A stretch of DNA of 64,000 bases from the NCBI RefSeq assembly GCF_030490285.1, contig NZ_CP129884.1, forward strand, positions 3,968,001 to 4,032,000, read 5' to 3'. Position 1 is the stretch's first letter. Each line of letters starts with the position of its first letter. A program made the translations under genes and the position numbers. This document shows, one piece after another, positions 18,450 to 28,316 of this stretch. This DNA is from Methylomonas montana. GTDB lineage: Bacteria > Pseudomonadota > Gammaproteobacteria > Methylococcales > Methylomonadaceae. Below the pieces are notes generated by a model, which searched no databases, was not told where the DNA came from, and saw nothing but the letters and a program-made list of their open reading frames with translations.

Positions 18450-20054
18450 TTAATTCAGCGGCTCGATACTACCAGGCATGATTCTGGCGCCAAACGTGTC
18501 TTTCAACGCCTGCACGTTGCTGTCAGTGTTAATACTATCGACCGCCGCTTGCTGCCGGTCTTCCCGAGCTTTTTGCATTTCCAGCGCGGGCGTCATTTGC
18601 TGAACGGATTGCTGAGTGATCACCAGCTTCAAGGATTTGCCGTAGTAATTTTGTAAGGCCGCGCGGAGGTTTTCCTCGGCTTTGGTGCCAACCTGTTGAA
18701 AACCGGGATCGAGCAACAACCGGCAACTGCTATCGTCGATACCGTCCAACACGCAGTTGTTTGCCAGTTCGCGGGTACGGCCGCTGATATTCAGCGCGGC
18801 GATGATCTCGGTCCAGTTGCTGGGTTTGGCGGTTTGCGCTACGGGTGCGGATGCGGGGCGAGGCTCATCAATATGCCTTATCTCCACCGCCACTGGCGCA
18901 ACCGGCGCCGATACGCCGGCAGTCGGCTTAACGACAGCCGGTTTGACGGGCTCAAGCGTTTGCGGTTCCGCGGCTTGCGGCCGAAAAGTCAGCATCCGCA
19001 GCATCACCATCTCAAAACCGCTACGCGGATCGGGCGCCAGCGGCAGGTCGCGTTGGCCGATCAAGCCGATCTGATAATACAGTTGTACGTCTTCCGGCAA
19101 TAAGGCCTTGGCCAAGCTCTCCAGCAGCTGCTTATCGAATTCATGATCGACGAACTCCGGCATTTGCTGCAATAGCGCGACCCGGTGCAACACCCGCAAC
19201 ATCTGCTGCAAAATATCGGCAAAATCCGGCGTCAGTTCGGCGACATCGGCGATTTTCGCCAATAGCGCCCGCGCGTCGCCAGCCGCCAATGCTTGTAACA
19301 TTTCGTCGATAGGCTGCTGTGCCACGGTGCCGAGCATGCCGATCACCGCTTCTGCCGTGACGCTGCCGCTGCCGTAAACAATGGCCTGATCCAGCAAACT
19401 CAAGCCGTCGCGTAAACTGCCGTCGGCGGCTCGGCCCAACATTTTTAGCGCGGCCGGCTCGAAAGCAATTTGCTCCTGGCCCAAAATGAATTGCATCTGC
19501 GCGTCAATTTGCTCCGGCAGCAGCCGTTTTAGATTGAATTGCAGACAGCGCGACAGCACCGTAACCGGAATTTTATGCGGATCGGTGGTAGCCAGCAGAA
19601 ACTTGACGTGCGGCGGAGGCTCTTCCAGGGTCTTTAACAAGGCGTTAAAGCTATGCCCGGACAGCATGTGCACCTCGTCGATTAAATAGACTTTGTAGCG
19701 GCCTTGATTGGGTGCGTATTGGGCGTTGTCGAGCAGATCGCGGGTATCTTCGACTTTGGTGCGGGAAGCCGCATCGACTTCGATCAAGTCCATGAAGCGG
19801 CCTTGTTCGAAATCCCGGCAGACCTGACATGCGCCGCAGGGATTGAAATCTTTCAGATTTTCGCAGTTGATCGCTTTGGCGAGAATCCGCGCCACGGTAG
19901 TTTTGCCGACGCCGCGAGTCCCTGTGAACAGATAGGCATGGTGCAATCTATCATGCTGCAAGGCGTGCTTCAGCGACTGACTGACATGCTCCTGACCGAC
20001 AAGCTGGGTGAAGTTGCTGGGACGCCATTTTCTGGCAAGAACCTGATAAGCCAT
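18450..20054 (-). CDS. dnaX: DNA polymerase III subunit gamma/tau
   Basis: The 534-aa clamp-loader ATPase begins at ATG 20054 ([15 protein letters not shown]); an in-frame TTG lies two codons upstream. Walker A is [13 protein letters not shown] (~44-56), the zinc-binding [16 protein letters not shown] (four Cys) follows, and Walker B is [10 protein letters not shown] with the SRC sensor motif near residue 168. The gamma/tau C-terminal region (~380-534) binds DnaB and the polymerase core. It is shorter than E. coli tau (643 aa); I did not identify a programmed frameshift site. The gene begins about 30 bases after the ffs RNA on the same strand. Confidence 0.96.
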   Translation of the reverse strand: MAYQVLARKWRPSNFTQLVGQEHVSQSLKHALQHDRLHHAYLFTGTRGVGKTTVARILAKAINCENLKDFNPCGACQVCRDFEQGRFMDLIEVDAASRTKVEDTRDLLDNAQYAPNQGRYKVYLIDEVHMLSGHSFNALLKTLEEPPPHVKFLLATTDPHKIPVTVLSRCLQFNLKRLLPEQIDAQMQFILGQEQIAFEPAALKMLGRAADGSLRDGLSLLDQAIVYGSGSVTAEAVIGMLGTVAQQPIDEMLQALAAGDARALLAKIADVAELTPDFADILQQMLRVLHRVALLQQMPEFVDHEFDKQLLESLAKALLPEDVQLYYQIGLIGQRDLPLAPDPRSGFEMVMLRMLTFRPQAAEPQTLEPVKPAVVKPTAGVSAPVAPVAVEIRHIDEPRPASAPVAQTAKPSNWTEIIAALNISGRTRELANNCVLDGIDDSSCRLLLDPGFQQVGTKAEENLRAALQNYYGKSLKLVITQQSVQQMTPALEMQKAREDRQQAAVDSINTDSNVQALKDTFGARIMPGSIEPLN

Positions 20055-20082
20055 TAGCAACGCGGAAAGGCAAGAATTGGGC

Positions 20083-20192
20083 GGCTACTGTGCCAGCCAC
20101 ATCCCGGCACACGAGTCCGCTGCTACCGTTGCTTCCTTCCGGACCTGGCGGGGTTTACAGCGTATCGTTGCGAGAGGACCGACACAGTAACC
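20083..20192 (-). ncRNA. ffs: Signal recognition particle 4.5S RNA
   Basis: On the minus strand the sequence contains the invariant SRP domain IV core CAGGTCCGGAAGGAAGCA and the GTGTGCCGGGATG strand typical of bacterial 4.5S RNA. The two ends pair closely (GGTTACTGTG with CACAGTAGCC), closing the long hairpin. The RNA binds Ffh and targets nascent membrane proteins to FtsY. It is immediately upstream of dnaX in the same direction. Ends are estimated from base pairing and may shift a few bases. Confidence 0.95.
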
Positions 20193-20290
20193 ATAAAACA
20201 TCAGCGAAAAGCTGAAGAGAGGCGCATTATCCTTAAAAGCCGACCGATAAGCAACTGTCTTGCCAAAAATAAGCAAATTGCGCCACCCGG

Positions 20291-21274
20291 CTACTGCATG
20301 GATGGTAGAGACAAACTGCTGGCTATCGCATGACCGAAGGACGCGCCAAATCTGCCCGCCAAGCGGTCTATCAAGCGCTCTTGGGGGGTAAAATTCACCT
20401 TCTCTTCGGTACCGAACTGGTCGCGCGCCACGCTATCGACACTGCCGAAATCGTCAGCCAACCCCAACCTGACGCCGTCCGTACCGGTCCAAATCAGGCC
20501 GGAAAACATGCCAGGCGCTTCGGTTTCCTTCAATCGCTTACCCCGTCCTTCCCGAACCGCGGCAATGAATTGCTGATGCACCTGATCGAGCAAGGACTGC
20601 ATATGTTTGCTTTCTTGCTGGTTAACCGGCGAGAACGGGTCGAGCATGGCCTTGTGTTCGCCGGCGGTTAATAAGCGCCGTTCGACGCCCAGCTTATCCA
20701 GCACGTTCGTAAAGCCGAAGCCGTTCATGATGACGCCGATCGAGCCGATGATACTGGCATGATTCACGAATATCTTGTCGCTGGCCGCAGCGATGTAATA
20801 GCCACCCGACGCGCACATATCGCCGACCACCGAATAAATCGGCAACTGCGGATGCTCGGCTTTCAAGCGCCGGATTTCGTCGTAAACATAAGCCGATTGC
20901 ACCGGACTGCCACCGGGCGAATTGATGTTGAGAATAATACCCTTGGTATGTTTATCCTTGGCCGCGTCGCGCAAACCCTCGATGATCGTATCGGCGCTGG
21001 CGCCCTCGCCTTCGGCAATCGTGCCCAACACATCGACGATAGCCACATGCTCGGAACTGCCTGAATCGATCCCATCCTTGAAATGCGGATAAACGGCTAT
21101 ACCCAGTGCGACCGTCAGATAAGCGAAAGTCAATAATTTAAAAAATATGCCCCAGCGCCGTGTCGCTTTCTGTTCGCCGATCGCGGCGAACGCCAACTTT
21201 TCCAGCACGGTTTTTTCCCAACCGGGATTGTTTTCAGCAATATCTTCGGGAAGATCGCGATTATTCTCCACCAT
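20291..21274 (-). CDS. sppA: Signal peptide peptidase SppA (short, S49 family)
   Basis: The 327-aa inner-membrane serine protease degrades cleaved signal peptides. One transmembrane anchor is at ~47-65 (FFKLLTFAYLTVALGIAV). The nucleophile Ser lies in DMCASGGYYIAAASD and the general-base Lys probably in TAGEHKAMLDPFSP. INSPGGSPVQSA and SIIGSIGVIMNGFG are family hallmarks. The short length places it with the 36K type, not the double-domain E. coli enzyme. GGAG precedes the ATG, and the HAD phosphatase gene ends seven bases upstream, so the rluC-HAD-sppA genes likely form one operon. Confidence 0.94.
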   Translation of the reverse strand: MVENNRDLPEDIAENNPGWEKTVLEKLAFAAIGEQKATRRWGIFFKLLTFAYLTVALGIAVYPHFKDGIDSGSSEHVAIVDVLGTIAEGEGASADTIIEGLRDAAKDKHTKGIILNINSPGGSPVQSAYVYDEIRRLKAEHPQLPIYSVVGDMCASGGYYIAAASDKIFVNHASIIGSIGVIMNGFGFTNVLDKLGVERRLLTAGEHKAMLDPFSPVNQQESKHMQSLLDQVHQQFIAAVREGRGKRLKETEAPGMFSGLIWTGTDGVRLGLADDFGSVDSVARDQFGTEEKVNFTPQERLIDRLAGRFGASFGHAIASSLSLPSMQ

Positions 21275-21281
21275 TTGTCTC

Positions 21282-21929
21282 CTATATGATTCCGATTAAG
21301 TCGGTGGGATAGTTCAAACATAATAAGGGCTGGTACTGCCGCAAGGTTGCTGCCGAGTGCGCGCCACAAGTCACGCCGACCGACGCCACCTGCGCGTTTA
21401 AGGCCATTTGCAAGTCATGTACCGAATCGCCGACCATCAGCGCGCGCCGCTTATCGACGCCGAGCTCGGCGACAATTTCGTCCAGCATCAGCGGATTGGG
21501 CTTGGAAGCGGTTTGATCGGCGCAACGGGTGGCACAAAACAGATCGGCGACACCAGTGGCATTGATCGCCGCCTGCAAACCCGCGCTTTTCTTGCCAGTC
21601 GCCACAGCCAAGCGATAGCCCTGGCTGCGTAACTGTTCCAGCATTTCATAGACGCCGGGAAACAGATCGTCGCGACTGATCTGCTTGGAAAAAAAGGCTT
21701 TGCCATAATCGGCGGCCAACTTTTGGCGGGTTTCGCCATCCTGATCTGGAAACAGCTGTTGTATGGCATTTTCGATGCTCAAGCCGACAATGTCCCTGAT
21801 CGCCTGCGCCTCGGGAACCGGGCAAACACAGCGAGCAGCAGCCTGTTGGATGCAATGCACGATCCAATCCACCGAATCCATTAAAGTGCCGTCCCAGTCG
21901 AAAATAATTAAATCAAAGCGGTTTTTCAT
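21282..21929 (-). CDS. HAD-family phosphatase (phosphoglycolate phosphatase-like)
   Basis: The 215-aa hydrolase has HAD motif I IIFDWDGTLMDS at ~8-19 with nucleophile and acid Asp, motif II in VATGKK, the Lys in ASKPNP and motif IV MVGDSVHDLQMA (~165). The cap is of the helical C1 type seen in Gph. Genes in this position beside rluC commonly encode such phosphatases; the substrate is unproven, and phosphoglycolate or a nucleotide monophosphate are plausible. Its start overlaps the end of rluC by 17 bases, so translation is coupled. Confidence 0.88.
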   Translation of the reverse strand: MKNRFDLIIFDWDGTLMDSVDWIVHCIQQAAARCVCPVPEAQAIRDIVGLSIENAIQQLFPDQDGETRQKLAADYGKAFFSKQISRDDLFPGVYEMLEQLRSQGYRLAVATGKKSAGLQAAINATGVADLFCATRCADQTASKPNPLMLDEIVAELGVDKRRALMVGDSVHDLQMALNAQVASVGVTCGAHSAATLRQYQPLLCLNYPTDLIGII

Positions 21930-22872
21930 GGCTTAGTAATTCTTGTAAATCCTCGGGTAAAGGCGCGGTAAAGTGCAGCGAGTCGCCACTGACCGGATGC
22001 GCGAACTGCAATTGCTCCGCATGTAAAAACAAGCGTTTATAGCCGCGCTTTTTAAAGGCTTTGTTCGTGTCATCGTCGCCATAACGGTCGTCGGCGACAA
22101 TCGGATGCCCCAACCAAGCCGCATGCACCCGAATCTGATGGGTGCGTCCGGTCTTGGGCGCAGCATGCACCAACGTCACGTCCTGATATTGTTTCAAGCG
22201 GGTGAACAAGGTCTCGGCGGATTTACCGGCCTGACTGACCACCACCATCCGCTCGCCGCCCTGGGCGACATTCTTCAGCAACGGCACCTCGACCAGTTGT
22301 TTCTTGCGCTGAAACTGCCCAACCAACAAAGCCAAATAGGTCTTCTGGATACCATCGCCGCGAAAAAGTTCATGCAGCACCTTCAATACCGAACGTTTCT
22401 TGGCGATTAGCAAGCAACCGGAGGTCTCCTTGTCCAGCCTATGCACCAACTCCAAAAACTTCTGCTGCGGCCTGACCTGCCTGAGCCCTTCGATCACACC
22501 GGAACTGACGCCGCTGCCGCCATGCACCGCAAAGCCGGCTGGCTTGTTGAGTACGATAAAGCCGTCGTCTTCGTAGAGAATGTGGTTTTCCAGGCTGAAC
22601 TTCAAGGTCGGTTGGACGATGATTTTGTCTTTTTTATCCGCGACTCTGACCGGCGGAATTCGCACGATGTCGCCGAGCTGTAGTTTATAACTGACGTCGA
22701 TACGGCCTTTGTTGACTCGAACTTCACCCTTTCTGACCATGCGGTAGATACGGGTTTTAGGCACGCCTTTGAGATAAGTGATCAGAAAATTATCGAGCCG
22801 TTGTTCGCTGTTTGCCTCGGTAATTTCCAGCCATTGCACTTGCGGATTGGTCTGATTTGCTGCGGTATTCAT
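21913..22872 (-). CDS. rluC: 23S rRNA pseudouridine synthase RluC
   Basis: The 319-aa enzyme modifies U955, U2504 and U2580 of 23S rRNA in E. coli. An S4 RNA-binding domain occupies ~15-80 (RLDNFLITYLKGVPKTRIYR). The catalytic Asp is in VHRLDKETSGCLLIAKK (~residue 143), and KTGRTHQIRVHAAWLGHPI follows. The start at 22872 (MNTAANQ) is preferred; an upstream ATG at 22905 would add 11 residues and neither has a clear ribosome-binding site. Divergent placement against rne is the same as in E. coli. Confidence 0.95.
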   Translation of the reverse strand: MNTAANQTNPQVQWLEITEANSEQRLDNFLITYLKGVPKTRIYRMVRKGEVRVNKGRIDVSYKLQLGDIVRIPPVRVADKKDKIIVQPTLKFSLENHILYEDDGFIVLNKPAGFAVHGGSGVSSGVIEGLRQVRPQQKFLELVHRLDKETSGCLLIAKKRSVLKVLHELFRGDGIQKTYLALLVGQFQRKKQLVEVPLLKNVAQGGERMVVVSQAGKSAETLFTRLKQYQDVTLVHAAPKTGRTHQIRVHAAWLGHPIVADDRYGDDDTNKAFKKRGYKRLFLHAEQLQFAHPVSGDSLHFTAPLPEDLQELLSHEKPL

Positions 22873-22905
22873 GCGGCAAATGATAGCAACATATCCGCCA
22901 ACCAT

Positions 22906-23290
22906 GTTTAAAATTGCTGCTGCCTATAAACATTGCTATATTAGGCTAGTCTATCTTTGGATAGACTTTAATTATAAAAATTTAAAGACAGGGTTTTAGC
23001 GCTGTATCTTCGCGCCAAGCTTAATAGAATTTTTTCGGGTTTTATCGCTCAACCCATGATGAGCGAGCTGCATCCTTAGTATAGAGTTCGGTATAACAGA
23101 TCCCCCACTTTTCAAGCGCCACCCTCGGCAATGCCGATAACCCACTGCGACAATAACTACAATCCCTTGCAGTTTTCAGTCAGTCTGGCCGCTCACTTAA
23201 GTACATATCGGGAAACACGCCGCCTTTATCCGCGACAATTAAACCTGTTTAAACTCTAAGTAGGATACATAAAACAATAAGGATAATTTA
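22906..23290 (+). promoter_or_regulatory. Long upstream/leader region of rne
   Basis: The 385 bases between divergent rluC and rne contain no gene. In E. coli rne has a ~360-nt leader whose hairpins let RNase E destabilise its own mRNA. The size and position here fit the same arrangement. AAGGAT lies eight bases before the rne ATG. I can see several short inverted segments but cannot identify a homologue of the E. coli hairpin by eye. Confidence 0.5.
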
Positions 23291-25492
23291 ATGAAAAGAA
23301 TGCTTATCAACGCCACGCAGCCCGAAGAGCTGCGGGTGGCTTTGGTAGATGGTCAGAAACTCTATGATTTCGACATCGAAGTTCCGTCAAAAGAACAAAA
23401 AAAATCCAACATTTATAAAGGTATCATCACTCGGGTAGAACCCAGTCTCGAAGCGGCTTTCGTCAATTATGGCGCCGAAAAACACGGCTTTTTGCCGTTT
23501 AAGGAAATCGCCCCCGAATACCGGACCGGCGACAGCGACGAAGGCAAATCCTCCAAATCCAATATTCGCGAAGGCCAAGAAATCGTTGTCCAGATCGAAA
23601 AGGAAGAGCGCGGCAACAAAGGCGCAGCGCTAACAACCTACATCAGTTTGGCCGGCACCTACTTGGTGCTGATGCCGAACAATCCCAAGGCCGGCGGCAT
23701 TTCCCGCCGCATCGAAGGCGACAACCGCAGCGAATTGCGCGAAACCATGGCCGCGTTGGAAATTCCGGACAGCATGGGCTTGATCATCCGCACCGCCGGC
23801 TCCGATAAAAACGTCGAAGAACTGCAATGGGACTTGAACTACCTGCTGCAACTCTGGGAAGCCATCGACCGCTCCAGCACCGAACAAACCGCGCCATTCC
23901 TGATTTTTCAGGAAAGCAATGTGATCATCCGCGCACTGCGCGATCACTTGCGCGGCGACATCGACGAAATCCTGATCGACCAGGATGGCGCCTTCAAATT
24001 GGTGCACAACTTCCTGAAACAGGTGATGCCGCACAATCTACATAAGGCCAAACTGTATCAGGACAGCGTGCCCTTGTTCAGCCGCTATCAAATCGAAACC
24101 CAAATCGAGATGGCTTATCGCCGCGAAGTGTCGCTGCCTTCCGGCGGCTCCATCGTCATCGATCACACCGAAGCCCTGACCTCGGTCGACATCAACTCGG
24201 CGCGCGCTACTAAAGGCAGCGACATCGAAGAAACCGCGCTGAACACCAACCTGGAAGCGGCCGACGAAATCGCCCGCCAGCTGCGCTTGCGCGACTTGGG
24301 CGGTCTGTTCGTGATCGATTTCATCGACATGATGTCCAACAAAAACCAACGCGAAGTGGAAAACCGCCTGCGCGATGCGTTGAAAATCGACCGCGCCAGA
24401 ATCCAGACCGGCCGCATCTCGCGCTTTGGTTTGATGGAAATGTCCAGACAGCGTCTGCGCCCGTCGCTCGGAGACTCCACGCAACTGACTTGCCCGCGCT
24501 GCAAAGGCCAAGGCACCATCCGCAATGTCGAATCGGTCACACTGGCGGTATTGCGTTTGATCGAAGAAGAAGCGATGAAAAAAGGCACCGAGCGCGTAAT
24601 CGCCCATCTGCCTATCGATTGCGCGACCTTCCTGCTTAACGAAAAACGCGCGGCCATTCAGGAAATCGAAACCAGACTGCAAGTCGGTATTATCGTCCTG
24701 CCTAGCAAGCATCTGGAAACACCGGCGTACGACATCGAACGCATCAAATCCGCCAGCGAAAGCAGCGAAGAAAAAGCCAGCCATTTGCAAATCAAGGAAG
24801 AAGACATCACGGTTCCGGAATTTGCCAAACAGGCCGGACCTAAATCTGAAAAAGCCGCGATCAAGGAGTTTTTACCCGACTCACCCGCGCCGGTACAAAG
24901 TAAGAAAACCTCTGCCGGCCTGATTCAACGCTTCTGGCAACGTCTGATCGGCATCAGCAAAGCAGCCGAGAGCGCCGAAGCCGCTGAAAAAAGCAGCGAA
25001 GACAAACCCAGATCCGCTAGAAACAACCGTCGGGACCGTGGCGATCGCGGCGACAGAGGCGACCGTTCAGCATCCGGCCGTAATAACAACCGCCGTAACA
25101 ACAATCGTCGGCCGCCCAACAATCCGGCAAATGCCGAAACCGCCAGCAACGCGCCAACCGAGCCAAAACAGCCGGTCGCGATTGACCAGGAAAATGCCAA
25201 CGATGCCGCCGCAGCCCCTAAAAGAGAGGCCGCAGGCCAGGAACGCAGCCGCCGCAGCCGTAGTCGTAGGCGCGGACCGCGCAACGGCGGCGAGAAACGC
25301 CCCGAGCAAAATGCCGGCGGCGAAGTAACCGAGAACCAGGGCGGCGAACCACGCACGGCACCGACCTTCTCCGAAGGTGAGACTGGCGGCGGCCAACCAC
25401 GCTCTTATGATAGAGATTTCGCCGAGCGTAGTAGCAACCGCAACACCGAATCGCCTCAAGAATCTATCAGCCGTAGCGCTAGCGAAGACTGA
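23291..25492 (+). CDS. rne: Ribonuclease E
   Basis: The 733-aa endoribonuclease starts mRNA decay and processes rRNA and tRNA. The catalytic half is complete: S1 domain at ~36-120 ([27 protein letters not shown]), the DNase I-like site with Asp in [11 protein letters not shown] (~303) and Asp in [12 protein letters not shown] (~346), and the zinc link [13 protein letters not shown] (~404). The noncatalytic half is short (~230 aa against ~530 in E. coli). It is unstructured, with arginine-rich RNA-binding tracts ([35 protein letters not shown]). The enolase and PNPase binding sites of E. coli are not recognisable, so its degradosome may differ. Confidence 0.96.
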   Translation: MKRMLINATQPEELRVALVDGQKLYDFDIEVPSKEQKKSNIYKGIITRVEPSLEAAFVNYGAEKHGFLPFKEIAPEYRTGDSDEGKSSKSNIREGQEIVVQIEKEERGNKGAALTTYISLAGTYLVLMPNNPKAGGISRRIEGDNRSELRETMAALEIPDSMGLIIRTAGSDKNVEELQWDLNYLLQLWEAIDRSSTEQTAPFLIFQESNVIIRALRDHLRGDIDEILIDQDGAFKLVHNFLKQVMPHNLHKAKLYQDSVPLFSRYQIETQIEMAYRREVSLPSGGSIVIDHTEALTSVDINSARATKGSDIEETALNTNLEAADEIARQLRLRDLGGLFVIDFIDMMSNKNQREVENRLRDALKIDRARIQTGRISRFGLMEMSRQRLRPSLGDSTQLTCPRCKGQGTIRNVESVTLAVLRLIEEEAMKKGTERVIAHLPIDCATFLLNEKRAAIQEIETRLQVGIIVLPSKHLETPAYDIERIKSASESSEEKASHLQIKEEDITVPEFAKQAGPKSEKAAIKEFLPDSPAPVQSKKTSAGLIQRFWQRLIGISKAAESAEAAEKSSEDKPRSARNNRRDRGDRGDRGDRSASGRNNNRRNNNRRPPNNPANAETASNAPTEPKQPVAIDQENANDAAAAPKREAAGQERSRRSRSRRRGPRNGGEKRPEQNAGGEVTENQGGEPRTAPTFSEGETGGGQPRSYDRDFAERSSNRNTESPQESISRSASED

Positions 25493-25494
25493 TT

Positions 25495-25532
25495 AAAAAA
25501 GCCGGGCAACAGCTAACAAACTGTTGCCCGGC
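25495..25532 (-). terminator. Rho-independent terminator between rne and aguB
   Basis: A perfect 12-bp GC-rich stem pairs 25501-25512 with 25521-25532 around an 8-base loop. On the minus strand it is followed by six T residues (25500-25495), making a classic terminator for the aguA-aguB transcript. On the plus strand, preceded by the A-run, it can also end the rne message, though without a strong T-run. Confidence 0.88.
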
Positions 25533-25560
25533 TATCTCAAATCACCGGCATCGCCGGCGC

Positions 25561-26445
25561 CTAATCGATAAACCGTCTCGTCAAATCCGCATAAGCGTCT
25601 ATCCTGCGATCGCGTAGAAACGGCCAGATCCGTCTGACATCCTCGCTGCGCTGCGGATCGAGATTGGCAAATAACAACCCATCCTGATTTTCGTCGGCGC
25701 TAGTCAATATCTCGCCTTGCGGCCCGGCGATAAAACTGTTGCCCCAGAATTGAATACCTGGCGTTTGATCCGGCGCTGCTTCGAAACCGATGCGATTGCA
25801 GGAAATTACCGGGATGCCGTTCGCTACTGCATGCGCCCGCTGCGCGGTAATCCAGGCATCCAATTGACGCAGTTTCTCGGCGGCTTCGTCTTCCGGGTTC
25901 CAGCCAATTGCAGTGGGATAAATCAATAGATCCGCACCCGCTAGCGCCATCAAGCGCGCCGCTTCCGGATACCATTGATCCCAACAAACCAATACACCCA
26001 ACTTGCCTATCGAGGTTTCGATAGGCGTAAAGCCCAGGTCGCCAGGTGTAAAATAAAACTTTTCGTAAAAACCCGGATCGTCGGGGATGTGCATTTTCCG
26101 AAAGGTACCGGCGACGCTACCGTCCTTGTCGAACACCACGGCGGTGTTGTGACACAAACCCGGCGCCCTTTTTTCGAAAATCGTCGAAACGATCACCACC
26201 TTATTGGCCTTGGCCACTTCGGCCAGCGTTTCACTGGTAGGACCAGGAATCGGCTGCGCCAAATCAAAGCACGCAGTGTCTTCGCTTTGGCAAAAATAAT
26301 GATCCAGATGCAACTCAGGCAACACCACCAAATCGGCATTTTGTCTGGCGGCGTTTTCGATTTGGCTGATCGAATAAGCCAGATTGGTTTCCCGGCCACG
26401 ATTGCAGGGCTGCTGCACGGCGCAGGCGATAATCGATTTTTTCAT
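25561..26445 (-). CDS. aguB: N-carbamoylputrescine amidase
   Basis: The 294-aa carbon-nitrogen hydrolase converts N-carbamoylputrescine to putrescine, the last step of the agmatine route. The nitrilase triad is present: Glu in VVLPELHLDHYF, Lys in FRKMHIPDDPGFYEKFYF and Cys in LVCWDQWYPEAARL. Start at ATG 26445 (MKKSIIACAVQQ) is chosen over a TTG at 26481. HIPDDPGFYEKFYFTPGDLG is characteristic of this subfamily. The agmatine deiminase gene lies 75 bases upstream on the same strand, so the two are an operon for putrescine synthesis from arginine. Confidence 0.94.
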   Translation of the reverse strand: MKKSIIACAVQQPCNRGRETNLAYSISQIENAARQNADLVVLPELHLDHYFCQSEDTACFDLAQPIPGPTSETLAEVAKANKVVIVSTIFEKRAPGLCHNTAVVFDKDGSVAGTFRKMHIPDDPGFYEKFYFTPGDLGFTPIETSIGKLGVLVCWDQWYPEAARLMALAGADLLIYPTAIGWNPEDEAAEKLRQLDAWITAQRAHAVANGIPVISCNRIGFEAAPDQTPGIQFWGNSFIAGPQGEILTSADENQDGLLFANLDPQRSEDVRRIWPFLRDRRIDAYADLTRRFID

Positions 26446-26520
26446 GGGCAGATCGGTTTTTAAAGGCAATATGGGGTGCAATAACGGCAGCGTATTGCAC
26501 CGGGTTGATCAGACGAAAAC

Positions 26521-27552
26521 TTAGAAATTCAATTTAACGAATGCCGGCACCTGCATGCTCGCGCAATGCAAACTACCGTATTGATGCACCAGCGGCCGAC
26601 ACGGGGTGGCGATGATTTCATGATTAGGGAAGCAATTTTTCAGCCGTTCCAGCGCCACCGCATCCATCGCATCGTCGTAAACCGGCACCAATACCGCGCC
26701 GTTGATAATCAGGAAATTCGAGTAATTGGCTGGCAATTGCTGGCCTTGTTCGTCAAAAATCGGTTTCGGCAAGGGCAGTGCCACCAAGCGATAAGCATCG
26801 CCATTTGCGGTTTTGAAGGTTCTTAACTGCGCTTCCATGTTTTTCAGACTTTGGAAATGCGGGTCTTCGCTATCTTCGCAAGCCGTGTAAGCAATGGTAT
26901 TGGCATCGCAAAACCGCGCCAGCGTGTCGATGTGCGCATCGGTATCATCGCCAGCTAGGTTGCTTTGCTCGACCCATAAAATCCGCTTCGCGCCTAAATA
27001 GTTTTGCAACTGGCCGGCAATCGCCGCTTCCGATAAATCAGAATTGCGGTTCGGATTGAGCAGACAGTTTTTGGTGGTCATCACGGTACCTTGCCCGTCC
27101 GACTCCACGCTGCCGCCTTCCAACACTAGATCCAGCGTTGCGGTAGGATGGCCCTTGAAAATCGGATGCGCAAACAGCGCCAGATTCAAGGCATCGTCGG
27201 CCGCATGCGGATATTTCTTGCCCCAGCCATTGAAACGAAAATTAAGCAGCTGCACGCTGGCTTTGGGATGTTGCCACTCCATCGTCAAAAACACCGTATC
27301 CCGCAGCCAAATATCGTTGTAATCGGCCTGCACCATATGAATTTTTTCGTTGTGGCCCAGTTGAGTCTGAATATGCTGATGATGCTCGCCGTCCTTGCAG
27401 ATAATCACCAAGGGCTGAAAACGGCTGATGGTGGTAGCAATGAAATGGTAGGTGTCTTCGACGGCAGACAGATTGGTAAAATCGCCGCTATGATGCGGCC
27501 AAGCGATAATAACGGCTGATTGTGTTTCCCATTCTGCTGGAAAGCGAATCAT
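26521..27552 (-). CDS. aguA: Agmatine deiminase (peptidyl-arginine deiminase family)
   Basis: The 343-aa guanidino-modifying enzyme hydrolyses agmatine to N-carbamoylputrescine and ammonia. Family features include FPAEWETQSAVIIAWPHH, DYNDIWLRDTVF, LVLEGGSVESDGQGT with its acidic residues, the His in DDTDAHIDTLARF and the nucleophilic Cys in YGSLHCASMQVP near the C-terminus. AGGGAG precedes the ATG. Adjacent aguB supports the assignment. Confidence 0.93.
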   Translation of the reverse strand: MIRFPAEWETQSAVIIAWPHHSGDFTNLSAVEDTYHFIATTISRFQPLVIICKDGEHHQHIQTQLGHNEKIHMVQADYNDIWLRDTVFLTMEWQHPKASVQLLNFRFNGWGKKYPHAADDALNLALFAHPIFKGHPTATLDLVLEGGSVESDGQGTVMTTKNCLLNPNRNSDLSEAAIAGQLQNYLGAKRILWVEQSNLAGDDTDAHIDTLARFCDANTIAYTACEDSEDPHFQSLKNMEAQLRTFKTANGDAYRLVALPLPKPIFDEQGQQLPANYSNFLIINGAVLVPVYDDAMDAVALERLKNCFPNHEIIATPCRPLVHQYGSLHCASMQVPAFVKLNF

Positions 27553-28316
27553 GAAGTACTCCCTGGATAATGTGGCTTTGAGAAATAATGCCTTATTGTA
27601 TCAATGCTGACCCGTTAAGGCCTATTCCACGGAATTTTATATGTTATTAACGGGGAATGATTGTGGGGAAACAAAGGCGCGACGGGTTGATCGCTAACCG
27701 CTCGATGAAGGCGGGGAAATTGGCTAAATCGGTACCTGATGGCGAGCCCGCCGGCAGGGGATTCCACAGCCTAAACTGTAGTCTCCAACCCGCCAGCCTA
27801 CCGCCGATGCCGTTGACGAGGTCAGACTCAAGGTCTGTAGTCAGTCAGAAATCCCGAAATTTACCGTGAGGCCGCACTAACTAAGACATCTGCCATCATT
27901 TCAGCCAATTGTGAACAAAATACGAAACCACGATTGCTCGAGGGATTCGACGCCACTATGCACTAATTTGAATCTTTCCGTACCCGCTCTTTACGTGGTA
28001 ATTGCCTCTAACGTTCAATCCTCAGACAGGACACGCGTTGCCGCTCATTTGTTCCACTCGTCATCGACCGCTTGCGCAGTGTTAACACCGCAGTAGCGCT
28101 CTGCGTTCTATTCTGGCCTGCCGGCCGACTTTTTCAAGCACGAATATTGATTTTGCGGAGCTTATTGACGCATTTTCAACAATTAAGGCACCAAGAACCA
28201 CTCAACAAATTCTTCGCCCCGACTAGAACCCAATATAGGAAAGCCAACGCTTTTCTACCCGCCATTTAGCACGATTATTTTTCCGCGTAGGCAGAAAAGT
28301 GTTGCCCACATCCTTG
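27553..28316. other. Long intergenic region, no gene recognised
   Basis: About 760 bases between the aguA start and the 3' end of the PEP-CTERM protein gene. Short open frames lack family resemblance and ribosome-binding sites. An 8-bp inverted repeat (CCCGTTAA at 27611-27618, TTAACGGG at 27647-27654) is the only simple structure I noted. The region may hold gene remains or an unrecognised RNA. Confidence 0.4.

Noticed and set aside
20085-20276. A 63-residue minus-strand frame
   Set aside because: It lies on the SRP RNA sequence, which has the conserved domain IV core and paired ends.
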